A DNA stretch of 6,068 nt from PWND01 sp964614525 (GTDB lineage Bacteria; Bacteroidota; Bacteroidia; Bacteroidales; UBA7960). The notes under the pieces are model-generated. The model was not told the origin of the DNA and searched no databases. It saw only the letters and a program-made list of their open reading frames with translations. Numbering within the stretch: the first letter of the stretch is position 1; the number at the start of each line of letters is the position of its first letter. The position numbers and the translations under genes were made by a program. Positions 6,060 to 6,068 of the stretch are shown piece by piece. Where the stretch lies: assembly GCA_964614525.1 (NCBI GenBank), contig CAZTPA010000121.1:1-6068 (forward strand), given 5' to 3'.

Positions 6060-6068
6060 GCCCATACC

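Overview
The window looks like a piece of a Bacteroidota chromosome. It is AT-rich. It carries several TAnnTTTG-type -7 promoter boxes typical of that phylum, its start codons lack convincing Shine-Dalgarno sequences, and its ribosomal proteins have Bacteroidota-style sequences (for example an L13 beginning MDTLSYKT and an S9 ending FQFSKR). The genus cannot be told from the sequence alone.

Left half, minus strand. A gene cut by the left edge (1-504) encodes a secreted protein. Its exported N-terminal domain leads into what looks like the start of a formylglycine-generating-enzyme/SUMF1-like domain. It appears to have its own promoter, with a perfect 21-bp palindrome across the -33 box and spacer. 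Upstream of it, also on the minus strand, are two genes 8 bp apart that probably form one transcript: a TspO-like membrane protein (2357-3085), then a complete ABC exporter half-transporter with fused permease and ATPase domains (627-2348).

Middle. The 273-bp divergent spacer at 3086-3358 is the richest non-coding part. It holds a candidate minus-strand promoter, two candidate plus-strand promoters (-7 boxes at 3184-3191 and 3291-3298), a long AT-rich dyad between them (3238-3269), and a small GC hairpin with a U-rich tail (3297-3328) in the leader of the ribosomal genes.

Right half, plus strand. rplM (L13), rpsI (S9), rpsB (S2) and tsf (EF-Ts) follow one another with gaps of 2, 25 and 31 bp. 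A strong intrinsic terminator (6031-6059) closes the unit. Three products build the ribosome and the fourth recycles EF-Tu, so this is a translation operon. S2 has a long charged C-terminal tail.

I see no tRNA, rRNA, CRISPR array, insertion sequence or phage gene. Most of the window is ordinary housekeeping sequence, and I found no clear evidence of a new system. The points most worth a second look are the regulatory dyads and the layered rplM leader.
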